DNA of 64,000 nt from positions 310,001-374,000 of the forward strand of contig CBDBQH010000003.1 in NCBI GenBank assembly GCA_965208975.1, given 5' to 3'. The notes under the pieces were generated by a model that made no database searches, was not told the origin of the DNA, and saw only the letters and a program-made list of their open reading frames with translations. This DNA is from G963663315 sp965208975. GTDB taxonomy: Bacteria > Pseudomonadota > Gammaproteobacteria > Arenicellales > Poriferihabitantaceae. The position numbers were made by a program, and so were the translations under genes. Below are positions 48,376-57,090 of the stretch, piece after piece (position 1 is the first letter of the stretch; each line of letters starts with the position of its first letter).

Positions 48376-48912
48376 TCAGACCGCGGCGCCCGATACGTCC
48401 TTCGCTTGCGCTATGGCCGCAAGGGTGCGCGCCGCCCTGCCGGGAACCTCGTTCAATGTCGAGGCGAATTTCCGCACAGGCTCCTGCATGGTACTCATCA
48501 GTTTCGCCAATAACTCATCCCGCCCCGGCAATGACGAAAGACGCTGAATCATATCCGGATCAATGAGTTCGCCATTCATGACACCCATGGTGATCCGGAA
48601 GTTTTCATTGTCTTTGGCAAAAGTGGCCATGACCCTGGCCACGGCAACCGGGTCTTCACAGGCAGAGAAAATGACCGGACCTGTAAAGTGCTCCGCCAGA
48701 CATTCAAACTCCGAATCCCGCACCGCAATCCGGGCCAGATTGTTTTTAACAACCTTTATCCAGACTCCGGCGCTTCGCGCCTGTGTACGCAACGAGGTCA
48801 ACTGCTGAACATTGAATCCACGATACTCAGCCAGTACACCAGCCCGGGCCGAAGCAATCGCCTCGGTCGCCTCGCTGATCACCGCTTTTTTCTGATCGAG
48901 ACTTAAGCTCAT
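48376..48912 (-). CDS. rplJ: 50S ribosomal protein L10
   Basis: Anchors the L7/L12 stalk. 178 residues from ATG 48912 (MSLSLDQKKAVISEATEAI); an upstream Met twelve codons earlier (MLRTPLFLEC) lies in the leader and is rejected. Conserved: VLAEYRGFNVQQLTSLRTQARSAGVWIKVVKNNLARIAV. The C-terminal helix binds L12. A 175-bp untranslated leader precedes it. Confidence 0.98.
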   Translation of the reverse strand: MSLSLDQKKAVISEATEAIASARAGVLAEYRGFNVQQLTSLRTQARSAGVWIKVVKNNLARIAVRDSEFECLAEHFTGPVIFSACEDPVAVARVMATFAKDNENFRITMGVMNGELIDPDMIQRLSSLPGRDELLAKLMSTMQEPVRKFASTLNEVPGRAARTLAAIAQAKDVSGAAV

Positions 48913-49087
48913 ATAATCACACTCCAAAAATAATGGTGTCCTTAACATCAGGGAAATTCCTGATTCCGGCTCACCGTCTACGCAGGTCGTACATATTTAA
49001 GAGCTGGAATTCTACTCACCTGCGGTCTTTGACAGCCCTGCAACGATTCAGCGCCCGCAGGCTGCAAAATCATGCAACGCCCCAAAA
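48913..49087 (-). promoter_or_regulatory. Untranslated leader of rplJ (candidate L10-leader)
   Basis: The 175-bp rplA-rplJ gap corresponds to the region where L10-L12 binds its own mRNA in other bacteria. A hairpin ATCAGG/CCTGAT with a short AT-rich loop lies about 40 bases before the start codon. I could not derive the full kink-turn fold by eye and saw no convincing promoter. Confidence 0.4.
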
Positions 49088-49789
49088 CTATCTGATCGCC
49101 GCAATACTCGCGCGGTCGATTTTTACGCCCGGCCCCATTGTGCTGGACAATGAAACCCGGCGAATGTACTGCCCTTTGGCCGATGCCGGTCTGGCTTTAA
49201 TCAAGGCGGACACCAGAGCGTTCAAATTTTCCTCCAGGGCTTGTGAGTCAAATGACGCCTTGCCGATCGGACAATGGATAATCCCCGCCTTGTCAATACG
49301 AAACTGCACCCGCCCGGACTTTGCGTCCCGGACTGCCTTGGTCACATCGGTTGTTACCGTGCCTACCTTGGGGTTCGGCATCAGCCCCCGTGGTCCGAGA
49401 ATCTGACCCAGCTGTCCGACCACACGCATGGTATCCGGCGTCGCGACACACAGATCAAATTCGATCTCACCTTTCTTGACCTGCTCCGCCAGCTCCGTGA
49501 GTCCAACCAGATCAGCCCCCGCCGCCCTGGCCGCTTGCGCATTCTCGCCCTCGGCGAAAACCGCTACCCGCACCGTTTTCCCGGTGCCTTTCGGCATCAC
49601 GGTCGCCCCTCGCACATTCTGGTCTGATTTCCTGGAATTCACTCCAAGAACAACAGCCACATCCACCGTTTCGTCAAATTTGGCCTGAGACAAATCCTTG
49701 ACCAGAGTGAGCGCATCGTTCAGCGGATACAGTTTTGTGCGATCAACACGACTGTTTGCGGCCTGACTTCTTTTACCTTGATTCGACAT
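49088..49789 (-). CDS. rplA: 50S ribosomal protein L1
   Basis: Mobile L1-stalk protein, in E. coli also repressor of rplKA. 233 residues (234 in E. coli). AKFDETVDVAVVLGVNSRKSDQNVRGATVMPKGTGK and LGPRGLMPNPKVGTVT are the signatures. Starts immediately after the rplK stop. Confidence 0.99.
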   Translation of the reverse strand: MSNQGKRSQAANSRVDRTKLYPLNDALTLVKDLSQAKFDETVDVAVVLGVNSRKSDQNVRGATVMPKGTGKTVRVAVFAEGENAQAARAAGADLVGLTELAEQVKKGEIEFDLCVATPDTMRVVGQLGQILGPRGLMPNPKVGTVTTDVTKAVRDAKSGRVQFRIDKAGIIHCPIGKASFDSQALEENLNALVSALIKARPASAKGQYIRRVSLSSTMGPGVKIDRASIAAIR

Positions 49790-50221
49790 CTACACCCCCT
49801 CTGTTTCTATGCCCATGCTGCGCGCGCTGCCAGCAATAATCTTCACCGCCCGCTCCACATCCCAGGCGCTCAGATCAGGTTGTTTGGTTCTCGCGATTTC
49901 TTCCAGCTGCGCCCGGTTCACTTTACCGACCTTGTCGCGATTGGGCACACTGCTACCCTTATCAATCCCGGCGGCCTTTTTCAAAAGAACAGAAGCAGGC
50001 GGCGTTTTTTTGACGAAGGTAAAACTTTTATCCGAATAAACACTGATCACCACCGGCACCGGCAGCCCTTTTTCCATATCCTGGGTTTCGGCATTGAATG
50101 CCTTGCAAAAATTCATGATATTCACGCCATGCTGGCCTAACGCCGGACCGACCGGCGGACTCGGCTTGGCATCGCCTGCGGGAACCTGAAGCTTGATATA
50201 AGCATCTATTTTCTTGGCCAT
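49790..50221 (-). CDS. rplK: 50S ribosomal protein L11
   Basis: GTPase-centre protein that binds the thiostrepton region and is needed for RelA activation. 143 residues (142 in E. coli). IKLQVPAGDAKPSPPVGPALGQHGVNIMNFCKAFN is the proline-rich N-domain; SARSMGIETEG ends the RNA-binding domain. Lies 43 bp after nusG. Confidence 0.99.
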   Translation of the reverse strand: MAKKIDAYIKLQVPAGDAKPSPPVGPALGQHGVNIMNFCKAFNAETQDMEKGLPVPVVISVYSDKSFTFVKKTPPASVLLKKAAGIDKGSSVPNRDKVGKVNRAQLEEIARTKQPDLSAWDVERAVKIIAGSARSMGIETEGV

Positions 50222-50264
50222 CTGCTAACTCCAAATATATAACGGGTACAAGGGCAATCGCTTC

Positions 50265-50834
50265 CTAGCCTTTTTCAACCTGGGAAAAATCCAGTTCGAC
50301 AGGAGTGGAACGCCCAAAAATCGTGACAGATACCTTCAGTTTCGCTTTCTCGAAGTTGGCGTCTTCGACCGTGGCATTGAAATCCTGGAACGGCCCATCA
50401 ACAATTCTGACTATCTCTCCGGGAGCAAAAGTGAATTTCATCTTCGGTTTGTCCTGACTGTCGGAAATCTGCTGAATAATTTCATCAGCCTCCTTGTCGG
50501 TGATCGGCACCGGCTGATTATCCGTACCGCCGATAAAACCCGCCACCCTGGGCACGCCCTTTACCAGATGCCAGGTATTGTCGGTCAACTCCATCTGCAC
50601 CAGAACGTAGCCGGGGAAAAACTTTCTTTCACTGGTTCGTTTCTGGCCGCCCTTCATTTCGACCACTTCTTCAGTGGGAACCAGTATTCTGCCGAAATGC
50701 GTCTCCATTCCCACTCGGGCAATGTGGTCATGCAGCGCTTTTTGAACCTGTTTTTCAAAACCTGAAAATGCCTGAACGACGTACCACCGCATATTGGGGT
50801 TTTGAACCTGCCCGACTTCTGTTTCATTCATCAT
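50265..50834 (-). CDS. nusG: Transcription termination/antitermination factor NusG
   Basis: Processivity factor that couples RNA polymerase to the ribosome (via S10) and to Rho. 189 residues (181 in E. coli; extra residues at the N-terminus, so the start could be the MRWYVVQAF Met at residue 15). NGN domain: WYVVQAFSGFEKQVQKAL to FPGYVLVQMEL. C-terminal KOW: FAPGEIVRIVDGPFQDFNATVE. Confidence 0.98.
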   Translation of the reverse strand: MMNETEVGQVQNPNMRWYVVQAFSGFEKQVQKALHDHIARVGMETHFGRILVPTEEVVEMKGGQKRTSERKFFPGYVLVQMELTDNTWHLVKGVPRVAGFIGGTDNQPVPITDKEADEIIQQISDSQDKPKMKFTFAPGEIVRIVDGPFQDFNATVEDANFEKAKLKVSVTIFGRSTPVELDFSQVEKG

Positions 50835-50863
50835 GATTATCTTTCCCGATACGGAGCGGTCAA

Positions 50864-51217
50864 CTAACCGCCGCTGACCCTAAGAACAATGTCGTAGATG
50901 GCATAAAACGAAAGCGCGTCAAACGCCCACATCATCAGCCCCAGAATGATCACCAGAATGATGACCATCAATGTAACCTGAAAGGCTTCCGGCCGGGTCG
51001 GCCATACCACCTTCTGGCGCTCAATGTTCGCCCCCTTGATAAATACCCAGGCATCCTGCCCGGTCGCCGTGGTCAATACCAGGCCAGCCGCCAATATCAC
51101 CGCGACGACAACCAGGCCGATACGAGCCAACTGAATAATATCGCTGAATTGATACCACGCGGCTACCGCGGCGAGCACGATCAAAATCGCCACAACCATT
51201 TTAATTTTGTCAATCAC
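50864..51217 (-). CDS. secE: Preprotein translocase subunit SecE
   Basis: Clamp subunit of the SecYEG channel. 117 residues with three membrane helices (about residues 6-22, 32-50 and 82-103), the enterobacterial three-helix type. The conserved cytoplasmic amphipathic segment ERQKVVWPTRPEAFQVT precedes the last helix. Lies 29 bp before nusG and directly after tRNA-Trp. Confidence 0.98.
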   Translation of the reverse strand: MIDKIKMVVAILIVLAAVAAWYQFSDIIQLARIGLVVVAVILAAGLVLTTATGQDAWVFIKGANIERQKVVWPTRPEAFQVTLMVIILVIILGLMMWAFDALSFYAIYDIVLRVSGG

Positions 51218-51266
51218 TGGATTGAGTATCCGGTCATCAGTAAAAAAACATTACGAGCAAGAACGA

Positions 51267-51343
<77 letters not shown>

Positions 51344-51439
51344 TCGAACCGACTTGTTGAATCAAATAAACCCCGCTAACAGACTGTCCACTATCACCTC
51401 TCCTGACAAGGCCGAACCCAACCGTATCGTCCCCGGCAG

Positions 51440-51515
51440 TGGAGCCCACAACCGGATTTGAACCGGTGACCTCTTCCTTACCAAGGAAGCGCTCTACCGA
51501 CTGAGCTATGCGGGC
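51440..51515 (-). tRNA. tRNA-Thr (GGU)
   Basis: 76 nt with encoded CCA. Anticodon loop CTTGGTAA region gives GGU; acceptor stem GCCCGCA/TGTGGGC with one G-U-type pair. Followed by only 96 bp before tRNA-Trp, the space where tufB normally sits. Confidence 0.96.
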
Positions 51516-51572
51516 AACTTGAACTTCACATCTACGACCTCCCGACTCTCGTCAATTTCCACAAGCGCCGAC

Positions 51573-51647
51573 TGGAGCGGGTGATGGGAATCGAACCCAC
51601 ATCATCAGCTTGGAAGGCTGAGGTTCTGGCCGTTGAACTACACCCGC
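51573..51647 (-). tRNA. tRNA-Gly (UCC)
   Basis: 75 nt with encoded CCA. Acceptor stem GCGGGTG/CACCCGC; anticodon loop CTTCCAA gives UCC. Confidence 0.96.
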
Positions 51648-51685
51648 ATAAAAACCACTTCAACAGTTCGGTAACCGGCAATTCA

Positions 51686-51770
51686 TGGTGGAGGGGGGAG
51701 GATTCGAACCTCCGAAGGCTGAGCCAACAGATTTACAGTCTGCCCCCTTTGACCGCTCGGGAACCCCTCC
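51686..51770 (-). tRNA. tRNA-Tyr (GUA)
   Basis: 85 nt with encoded CCA and a long variable arm. Acceptor stem GGAGGGG/CCCCTCC; anticodon loop CTGTAAA gives GUA. Confidence 0.96.
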
Positions 51771-51897
51771 GTTAAAATTCTGCCCAAACGGTCAATTATC
51801 GCGGATTTTGTGATTTGTGTCAACATTCAGCACACACAAATTCAACATAAATCCTCCCCAAAACTTCAGCGCCATCCCATTTCTTCAATCACCGAAA

Positions 51898-51974
51898 TGG
51901 AGCCCGCAGAGGGACTCGAACCCACGACCTGCTGATTACAAATCAGCTGCTCTGGCCAACTGAGCTATGCGGGC
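51898..51974 (-). tRNA. tRNA-Thr (UGU)
   Basis: 77 nt with encoded CCA. Acceptor stem GCCCGCA/TGCGGGC; anticodon loop TTTGTAA gives UGU. First of the Thr-Tyr-Gly-Thr string, matching the thrU-tyrU-glyT-thrT order of E. coli. Confidence 0.96.
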
Positions 51975-52057
51975 ATGATCACCCTTTCCCGATCTCAAAA
52001 GCACAACACCCGATACTGTATCAATGCAATGCTGTACGAATTAAAAAATGGAGCGCG

Positions 52058-52087
52058 ATTTTACGCAAAACAAGAGGGTGAATGCAA
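52058..52087 (-). promoter_or_regulatory. Probable promoter of the tRNA cluster
   Basis: On the minus strand TTGCAT (52087-52082), an 18-bp spacer and TAAAAT (52063-52058), followed by a GC-rich discriminator CGCGCTCC as at the rpsL promoter. It lies about 84 bp before tRNA-Thr(UGU). The rest of 51975-52167 holds no gene. Confidence 0.5.
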
Positions 52088-52167
52088 TCACAAAATCACA
52101 AATATTTCCTTAAAATCAATCAAACAATATCTGCGGGAAGATACCTGGATACGGCGCCAGAGGAACA

Positions 52168-52932
52168 TCAAACCCGGCAATTCACCTTGATCATTGTGAC
52201 TCCGGATTCATTCCAGTCATGCCCGGACACCCGTGTATGATCGATATCCGCCGCCGCAACCTCCATCCAGTTCAACGCGCCCAGATGTCGATACTCCGGC
52301 TGGAATTTGGCTTCATACCGTTTACTGGTCAGGTAATCCAGATATTTTTCCGCCAGCTCCTCCTGGCTGAACACCCCCACCGAGATTCGGCTCAACCCAT
52401 TATCCGCCGTGTATCGAAAATGATCTACCTCACTGTCCTTCAGTCTTTTCAACATCGCATTGACCGATGACTCCGATGTGAATGGACCCAGGTAGACACG
52501 AAAAGCGAGCACTTGCCGACTGTCACTGGTGACAGGAGTGAACTCAAACCCGCTCTCACCCATCCACGTCTTCGCGGCCTGCCAGCTCTCCTCCTGCCTG
52601 AATGGACCCAGTCGATAACAGGTCTCGAAGATCAACGGCTCTTCATCGCCACCAGTCGAGGTTCCAGTCAAACCCGCTGTTCGCCCCGCCCGCTCCCCGG
52701 CTGTCGCCTCATCACGATCGCTCGCTGTTTCGGTCTCAGCCGGCTGGCTGTCGCCCCCGGCGTCGGTAGCGGCGGCCTGCAAGGCATCCACCTCGGCAAG
52801 CAACAACATCCCTGTTTTATTCACATCAGACCCGGCATCGGACCTCACCGTCCTGGACGGGGTCTGCCGGTCACCAACCAACAGATAAGCCGCCAGATTG
52901 GTAACCACCAGGATGACCGCCAACCACTTCAT
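52168..52932 (-). CDS. SPOR-like envelope protein
   Basis: 254 residues. A single N-terminal membrane segment (MKWLAVILVVTNLAAYLLVG), an Ala/Glu/Thr-rich low-complexity linker (about residues 30-95), then a region with two SPOR-like repeats: ETCYRLGPFRQEESWQAAKTWM and FRVYLGPFTSESSVNAMLKRLKD, then ISVGVFSQEELAEKYLDYL. SPOR domains bind septal peptidoglycan lacking stem peptides. The birA-coaX-SPOR-tRNA order is known in pseudomonads. Its start overlaps the coaX stop by four bases. Confidence 0.88.
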   Translation of the reverse strand: MKWLAVILVVTNLAAYLLVGDRQTPSRTVRSDAGSDVNKTGMLLLAEVDALQAAATDAGGDSQPAETETASDRDEATAGERAGRTAGLTGTSTGGDEEPLIFETCYRLGPFRQEESWQAAKTWMGESGFEFTPVTSDSRQVLAFRVYLGPFTSESSVNAMLKRLKDSEVDHFRYTADNGLSRISVGVFSQEELAEKYLDYLTSKRYEAKFQPEYRHLGALNWMEVAAADIDHTRVSGHDWNESGVTMIKVNCRV

Positions 52933-53726
52933 TCCGGGTATTCCTCAGCCAGGGCCAGCAACCCCATCAAGACCAGATCGGGGACAATTCCAGGTTCGTG
53001 TTCTGTCGCGGCAGCCAGCCGCTGTGCATCCCCCCCGGTCAGCGTCAACTGCAACTCCGCCCCGGCCAGATTTTTGTAATATCTGATCGCGCGGTCCATG
53101 GCTGAAACCACGGCCAGCATCACCCCGTTCTCCACAGCCTCCTGCGTCTTCGGGTTCCGGTAAGACAGACATTCATTCATAGCGCTTGCGGTAGTTGCCC
53201 TGAGCTGCCCGGTGCAGGAATTGAGGGAATATATCATGGTCGCTATTCCCGGGAAAATAACTCCGCCATCGAATACGCCTCGCGCATCAACATAATCAAT
53301 CGTCACAGCCGTTCCTGCATCTATAACCACAACCGGACGATTGCCGGATAGTTCTCGCGCGCCGATCATGGCCAGCCAGCGATCAACACCCAGATCTGAG
53401 GGTTTGTCATATTGATTGACCAAGCCCTTCCCCCGCTCGGCGGACTCCATGAAAAACGGGGGCCTGCCCCAGAATGATTTGCAAACAGTGTCAAGAACCC
53501 GATTCACCCGCGCTCCAGCCACACTGGAAATCCGGATACCTTCAGGAACAATTATACCGGCGAATGCGCGCTCCAGGGCTGCCGGCAAATCTGCCGCGCC
53601 GGTGTCGATTGGTTCGTTTTGAGGGGACTGCCGCACAAACGGAGCCGTTTGTGAATTCAACTGAAGGGACGTTGCCCATTTGATTCTCTGATTGCCGGCG
53701 TCAATCAATAATTCCATGATCTTCAA
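52929..53726 (-). CDS. coaX: Type III pantothenate kinase
   Basis: First step of coenzyme A synthesis: phosphorylates pantothenate with ATP, needing a monovalent cation. 265 residues. ASKHA-fold motifs: LLIDAGNQRIKWA at the N-terminus, PSDLGVDRWLAMIGA with the catalytic Asp region, VVVIDAGTAVTIDYV for phosphate binding, and GGVIFPGIATMIYSL. Its ATG overlaps the birA stop by four bases. The true start may be the Met at residue 4 (MELLIDAGN). Confidence 0.97.
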   Translation of the reverse strand: MKIMELLIDAGNQRIKWATSLQLNSQTAPFVRQSPQNEPIDTGAADLPAALERAFAGIIVPEGIRISSVAGARVNRVLDTVCKSFWGRPPFFMESAERGKGLVNQYDKPSDLGVDRWLAMIGARELSGNRPVVVIDAGTAVTIDYVDARGVFDGGVIFPGIATMIYSLNSCTGQLRATTASAMNECLSYRNPKTQEAVENGVMLAVVSAMDRAIRYYKNLAGAELQLTLTGGDAQRLAAATEHEPGIVPDLVLMGLLALAEEYPE

Positions 53727-54529
53727 TCACCGTAATTCTCCCCGCGACCGCCGGGCCGAAGAGAAACATCTCCACTAATGATGCGATGAAGCGCATCGTC
53801 ACCTGCAATCAACAAGGCGCCGGTTTCGTCCACACCGGACGCGATTCCGCATATCACCCGTGAACCTGAAACAACCTGCACCGGCTGACTCCGCCAGGCA
53901 TCCGCCAGATTCCATTGCTCCGCGAATCCGGCAAATCCTCCTTTGGTAAATCCGCGCAATACCCGGTCATGGTTTTTAACCAGCTCCACCACCAGCTGAT
54001 CGCGCCCAACCTGAACTCCTGCCGAGACCAGATCGGTCCATGGCTGATCAATTTTTGCCGCCGCCACATCCGATATCCTGTAATTCAACCCAATACCGAT
54101 CACACAATTCACAGTAGAAATTTCGACCAGAATTCCACCCGCTTTTTTGCCGCCGATCAGAATATCGTTCGGCCATTTCAATTCAGCCTGTTGTACACCC
54201 AATCGACGCAAACTCTCCATAACGGCAATGCCCGAAACCAGAGACATCCCCTGGATATCGGGTCTGTCCAGGCGCCAGCCCAATGAAAGCAGGATGGACC
54301 CATAGCGGGAACTTTCCCACGATTTCCCGCGGCGCCCCCGTCCCGCACTCTGGTTATCAGCCAGACAGATGCAACCATCCGCAGCGCCTTGCTCCAGCAG
54401 CCAGCTATTCGTGGATGCGACCTCATCAAAATAATGAATTTCCCCTCCCGAAAAGCGGCCGGCATCCGCCAGTGCACGGCGTATGCCATCTATGTCATAC
54501 CTTGCATTTTTTTGACTCAGACCCATCAA
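53723..54529 (-). CDS. birA: Biotin-[acetyl-CoA-carboxylase] ligase, catalytic-only form
   Basis: Activates biotin to biotinyl-AMP and attaches it to the carrier protein AccB. 268 residues, about 50 fewer than E. coli BirA: the N-terminal winged-helix repressor domain is essentially absent, and the protein begins just before the catalytic domain. Motifs: GRGRRGKSWES (biotin/AMP loop), KWPNDILIGGKKAGGILVEIS, and a C-terminal SH3-like part (GIASGVDETGALLIA). Without the DNA-binding domain it should not repress biotin genes itself. Divergent from ispG across 36 bp. Confidence 0.96.
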   Translation of the reverse strand: MMGLSQKNARYDIDGIRRALADAGRFSGGEIHYFDEVASTNSWLLEQGAADGCICLADNQSAGRGRRGKSWESSRYGSILLSLGWRLDRPDIQGMSLVSGIAVMESLRRLGVQQAELKWPNDILIGGKKAGGILVEISTVNCVIGIGLNYRISDVAAAKIDQPWTDLVSAGVQVGRDQLVVELVKNHDRVLRGFTKGGFAGFAEQWNLADAWRSQPVQVVSGSRVICGIASGVDETGALLIAGDDALHRIISGDVSLRPGGRGENYGD

Positions 54530-54565
54530 ACGTATTAGGATGCACTATTTTAACCGGAACGTATC

Positions 54566-55693
54566 ATGATACAACGAAATCAAACTCGCGAAGTACGAAT
54601 CGGACGAATAAAAATCGGCAATGGTCATCCGCTCGCGGTACAGAGTATGTGCGCTACTCCGACCACGGATCTGGCGGCCACCGCCAGACAACTCCACTCT
54701 CTTGAAGAAGCGGGCGCCGATGTCATTCGAATCGCGGTCGATAATAAAAAGGATGCCCGGGCATTGATTGAACTGCGGCAAAACTGCGATGCGGTATTGA
54801 GTGTGGACTTGCAGGAGAACTATCGTCTGGCGGAAATCCTCGCCCCCCATGTGGACAAGATACGCTATAACCCGGGTCACCTGTACCACCATGAGAGGAA
54901 AAAACCCTGGCGGGACAAGGTGCAGTATCTGGTCGATATCGCCGTCAAAAACGACTGCGCCATGCGGGTTGGCGTGAATGCGGGCTCGGTAGACCCGGAC
55001 AAGCTGGCAAAATATGACGACAGCGACTCCATATCACCAATGGTCGACAGCGCCCTGGAACATGCCGAATGGCTGGACCGGATCGGATTCACCCGGTATT
55101 GCGTATCATTGAAGGATTCCGACCCCAAAAAAACCATTGCGGCCTATCAGAAGTTCGCGCAAACACGCCCGGAAATTCCATTGCATCTGGGCGTAACCGA
55201 AGCCGGAATGCCGCCGCAAGGAATCGAGAAAACCCGCATTGCGTTTGAACAGCTGATCGGCAAGGGCATCGGTGACACGGTTCGGGTTTCCCTGACTCTG
55301 GCGCATGAAGACAAGTATCAGGAAATCACCGCGGGACGCCAGATACTGAAGGACATCGCCAATGGACGGGTGCGCACCGTCGTCCATTTCGACGAAGACA
55401 AGCTCAACCTGATCAGTTGTCCCAGTTGCTCCCGAGTCGAAAATGAAAAATTCATTGACCTCGCCCAACAGGTCAAAGTCAGAACCCGATATGCGGAAGA
55501 ACACGCCATCACCATTGCCGTCATGGGCTGCCGGGTCAATGGCCCCGGTGAAACCGACGACGCCGACCTGGGATTATGGTGCGGCCCCCGCTACGTCAAC
55601 CTGAAAAGACGCGGAGAAAAGGTCGGCGCCTTCAAATACGACGAAATACTGGACCGCCTCGATATAGAACTGAAATCCCTGATCGGGCAATAA
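54566..55693 (+). CDS. ispG: 4-hydroxy-3-methylbut-2-en-1-yl diphosphate synthase
   Basis: Converts MEcPP to HMBPP in the non-mevalonate isoprenoid pathway using a [4Fe-4S] cluster. 375 residues (372 in E. coli). N-terminal TIM-barrel part (HPLAVQSMCATPTTDLAAT, RYNPGH); C-terminal cluster ligands in ISCPSCSR and MGCRVNGPGE. Last core gene before the accessory island. I saw no hairpin terminator after it. Confidence 0.98.
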   Translation: MIQRNQTREVRIGRIKIGNGHPLAVQSMCATPTTDLAATARQLHSLEEAGADVIRIAVDNKKDARALIELRQNCDAVLSVDLQENYRLAEILAPHVDKIRYNPGHLYHHERKKPWRDKVQYLVDIAVKNDCAMRVGVNAGSVDPDKLAKYDDSDSISPMVDSALEHAEWLDRIGFTRYCVSLKDSDPKKTIAAYQKFAQTRPEIPLHLGVTEAGMPPQGIEKTRIAFEQLIGKGIGDTVRVSLTLAHEDKYQEITAGRQILKDIANGRVRTVVHFDEDKLNLISCPSCSRVENEKFIDLAQQVKVRTRYAEEHAITIAVMGCRVNGPGETDDADLGLWCGPRYVNLKRRGEKVGAFKYDEILDRLDIELKSLIGQ

Positions 55694-55729
55694 CCGCCTC
55701 CGAAGCAATTCCCGATAATTCAAATGCGT

Positions 55730-55757
55730 AATCAGAAAATGTTTGACCGTGTTGAAC
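55730..55757 (+). repeat. 28-bp trace of the zeta-toxin 3' end
   Basis: This stretch matches 58029-58056 and the zeta gene 3' region (60313-60340) at 26 of 28 positions, including AGAAAATGTTTGACCG. It ends four bases before the methyltransferase start. With the 58014-58303 copy it brackets the restriction-modification genes as direct repeats. Confidence 0.75.
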
Positions 55758-55761
55758 TGTA

Positions 55762-57090
55762 ATGAATGCATATAAATTACCCAACTCCGGGGAATGCCGC
55801 TACCTTGGCCTGTTACAGGAGGCATTAAGCGCTGATCTGGATTTTCACGGCACAAACGGAAAACACTCAACTCATGGCTGGCATCCTTTCCCGGCGAAAT
55901 TTCCACCGCAACTGCCACAATTTTTTATTGAAAATCTTTCGGATAAAAACGAGGTGGTTTTTGATCCGATGTTCGGTTCAGGGACGACTCTGGTGGAAGC
56001 CGCGCGATTGGGGCGCCGTGCAATCGGATGCGACATTGACCCATTGGCGCGGATAATGGCGAAAGCAAAGCTGGCTAATGTTAATCCGGTAAAAACATTG
56101 GAGGCCGGACACAGGATTGTCGAATCGGCACAGAAATTTTTCCACCAGAGACGAACTCAACTGGAACAGGCATTAAATCGGCGATTCGATACGAAAACAC
56201 GCACATTCGTCGATTACTGGTTTTTGCCACAACAACAATTGGAGCTGCTTGCTCTTTTACAGGGCATTGAGGCGTTAGGGCAGGGTGAGATGCAAAAATT
56301 CTTCAAGATGACTTTTTCATCAACAATTATCGCCAAATCCGGGGGGGTCTCTCTGGCGCGTGATTTGGCCCATACCCGTCCGCACAGAGTGGTTGATAAA
56401 AACCCGAAATCGGCGTTCGTGGAATTTTCCAGGCGGTTAAAACAGAATCTGGCTACTTTTACCGGAGATTCAACCTGTTTGTCTGACTGGGAGTTAATGA
56501 GCAGACAAAATGTTGATATTCGAATGGCTAACGCGGATAAAACAGGTATACCGTCTTCAAGCGCCGATTTGATCGTGACTTCACCCCCATACGCGAACAA
56601 TGCGATTGATTATATGCGGGCGCATAAATTTTCACTGGTCTGGTTTGGCTGGAAAATTGAGGATCTTTCCAGGATTCGCGCGCGGTATCTGGGGCATGAC
56701 GCCGCCAACGGTATTCAATTCGATCACTTGCCACGCCAATGTGAAAAAGCGCTTGACAGGCTGGCTGAACTTGATTCTAAAAAATCGGCCGCCTTACGCC
56801 GGTATTTCGGTGAGATGTCTGCCGTAACAGGTGAAATGTATCGGGTTTTGAAGAAAGGCAGGGTAGCCGTAATTGTGGTTGGCACTTCAAATTTAAGAGG
56901 CATTGATGTGGAAACCCAGCAATGTCTGGCCGCTATCGGAGAAGATGTCGGCTTTGACCTGGCCGGAATCGGTATTCGCCGTCTCGACCGTGACAAGAGA
57001 ATGATGCCGGCGCGCTGGGGCAAGGAACATCACTCACAAATTGAGAAGCGGATGCACGAAGAATATGTCATCGGATTGGTAAAACCATGA
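55762..57090 (+). CDS. Type II DNA methyltransferase (TSPPY, probably N4-cytosine)
   Basis: Protects host DNA from the adjoining endonuclease. 442 residues. An HPFPAKFPP segment (residues 41-49) precedes the SAM motif DPMFGSGTTLVEA (68-80) and GCDIDPLA. The catalytic motif TSPPY is at residues 273-277, so SAM motif comes first and catalytic motif second with about 200 residues between for target recognition: the alpha-type order. TSPPY usually marks N4-cytosine methylation, less often N6-adenine. Its stop overlaps the endonuclease start (ATGA). Codon use and base content look more AT-rich than the core genes, suggesting acquisition. Confidence 0.93.
   Translation: MNAYKLPNSGECRYLGLLQEALSADLDFHGTNGKHSTHGWHPFPAKFPPQLPQFFIENLSDKNEVVFDPMFGSGTTLVEAARLGRRAIGCDIDPLARIMAKAKLANVNPVKTLEAGHRIVESAQKFFHQRRTQLEQALNRRFDTKTRTFVDYWFLPQQQLELLALLQGIEALGQGEMQKFFKMTFSSTIIAKSGGVSLARDLAHTRPHRVVDKNPKSAFVEFSRRLKQNLATFTGDSTCLSDWELMSRQNVDIRMANADKTGIPSSSADLIVTSPPYANNAIDYMRAHKFSLVWFGWKIEDLSRIRARYLGHDAANGIQFDHLPRQCEKALDRLAELDSKKSAALRRYFGEMSAVTGEMYRVLKKGRVAVIVVGTSNLRGIDVETQQCLAAIGEDVGFDLAGIGIRRLDRDKRMMPARWGKEHHSQIEKRMHEEYVIGLVKP

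Noticed and set aside
51975..52190. A 71-codon plus-strand frame between tRNA-Thr and the SPOR gene
   Set aside because: It overlaps the divergent tRNA promoter and the SPOR 3' end, has no ribosome site and no motif.
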